This document shows positions 63,601 through 64,000 of a DNA stretch of 64,000 nucleotides, piece by piece; within the stretch, counting starts at the first letter, position 1; every line of letters begins with the position of its first letter. Origin of the DNA: Branchipolynoe longqiensis (taxonomy: Eukaryota > Annelida > Polychaeta > Phyllodocida > Polynoidae); assembly GCA_030323885.1 (NCBI GenBank), contig CM059194.1, positions 10,650,963 through 10,714,962 of the forward strand, in the 5' to 3' direction. The notes beneath the pieces are model-generated. The model had not been told where the DNA came from, made no database searches, and saw only the letters and a program-made list of their open reading frames with translations. A program made the translations under genes and the position numbers.

Positions 63601-64000
63601 TTATATACACGTATATAAATGTGACATATTATGCATAGGACATGCTTTTCATATGTATATACACATATGAAAATGGGAAATATTACGCATAGAGCAGGGG
63701 TTAAATGACCACGGAGGTGGTCATTTGCTGTCATTACTGGGGGGTAGGGGAGAGCCAGTGAAGCAGCCACGCCCACCTGTCAATCACGCACCCACCTCCA
63801 GCCAGGTGGCCCACTCCTCAGTAGCCAATCCCAGGCTCCCTCTGCCGCACTCTTCTACCTTCCCCCTCATCTTTCACTCTTCCACTGACACTCGTCAGCT
63901 GCACATCTCTTCTAAAAATCATGACCACATGCTTTTGGGAAATAAAATCCCAATACACAATGGAAGCATACACAGATGTAACCATTCTGAATCTGAATAT
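63601..64000. other. SINE-3 3' fragment, then unassigned
   Basis: 63650-63695 repeats TATGAAAATGGGAAATATTA. The rest shows no gene or named repeat. Confidence 0.35.

Overview
The window is non-bacterial. It has animal-type non-LTR retrotransposon remnants, tRNA-headed SINEs, MITEs with clean target-site duplications, a minisatellite/satellite array, long purine/pyrimidine tracts, a 500-N scaffold gap, and no convincing intact host gene. One SINE family (SINE-4 here, best copy 40090-40450) resembles, from memory and unverified, the V-SINE/RUDI-type elements common in molluscs. I therefore favour a lophotrochozoan, probably molluscan, genome with only moderate confidence. Family names below (MITE-A, FB, SINE-1 and so on) are my labels.

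Layout. 0-6.5 kb: a 5'-truncated LINE inserted in MITE-A, a 630-bp TIR element with 40-bp TIRs and a 7-bp TSD, three SINEs, and a G/T-rich minisatellite. 6.5-10.8 kb: a ~2.8-kb tandem array of ~75-bp monomers beside a single-monomer copy of its host repeat. 11-15 kb: MITE-B, a dispersed repeat, a LINE-tail composite and a foldback element. 15.1-15.6 kb: N gap. 16.2-19.8 kb: a pogo-like MITE split by a tandem dimer of a GC-rich element with a broken Gag-like gene. 20-33 kb: SINEs, foldbacks, MITEs and solo-LTR-like repeats. 33-36 kb: a CAT/CTC tract and a 1-kb polypurine tract. 36.6-44.7 kb: nested MITE/foldback/SINE stacks. 44.9-45.7 kb: a second polypurine tract. 46.6-48.3 kb: a 5'-truncated LINE with a 401-codon open RT fragment. 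49-53 kb: SINEs and a degraded retroelement interrupted by a Harbinger-like MITE. 54.5-56.1 kb: a 1.6-kb polypyrimidine minisatellite. 56-64 kb: SINEs, a second GC-rich element carrying a foldback, and inverted SINE-3 pairs split by another MITE.

How the parts relate. Almost everything recognisable is mobile or expanded DNA, and insertion order can be read from TSDs. MITE-A (TTAA-flanked) is the oldest layer and is repeatedly split by the LINE, SINEs and FB elements (TA-flanked). The most unusual signal is the FB family: at least nine copies share a terminus built on CCCTGTCACACTAC. Each copy's interior is written in its own repeated short word and folds back on itself. No catalytic transposase gene was seen, so the DNA elements look non-autonomous.
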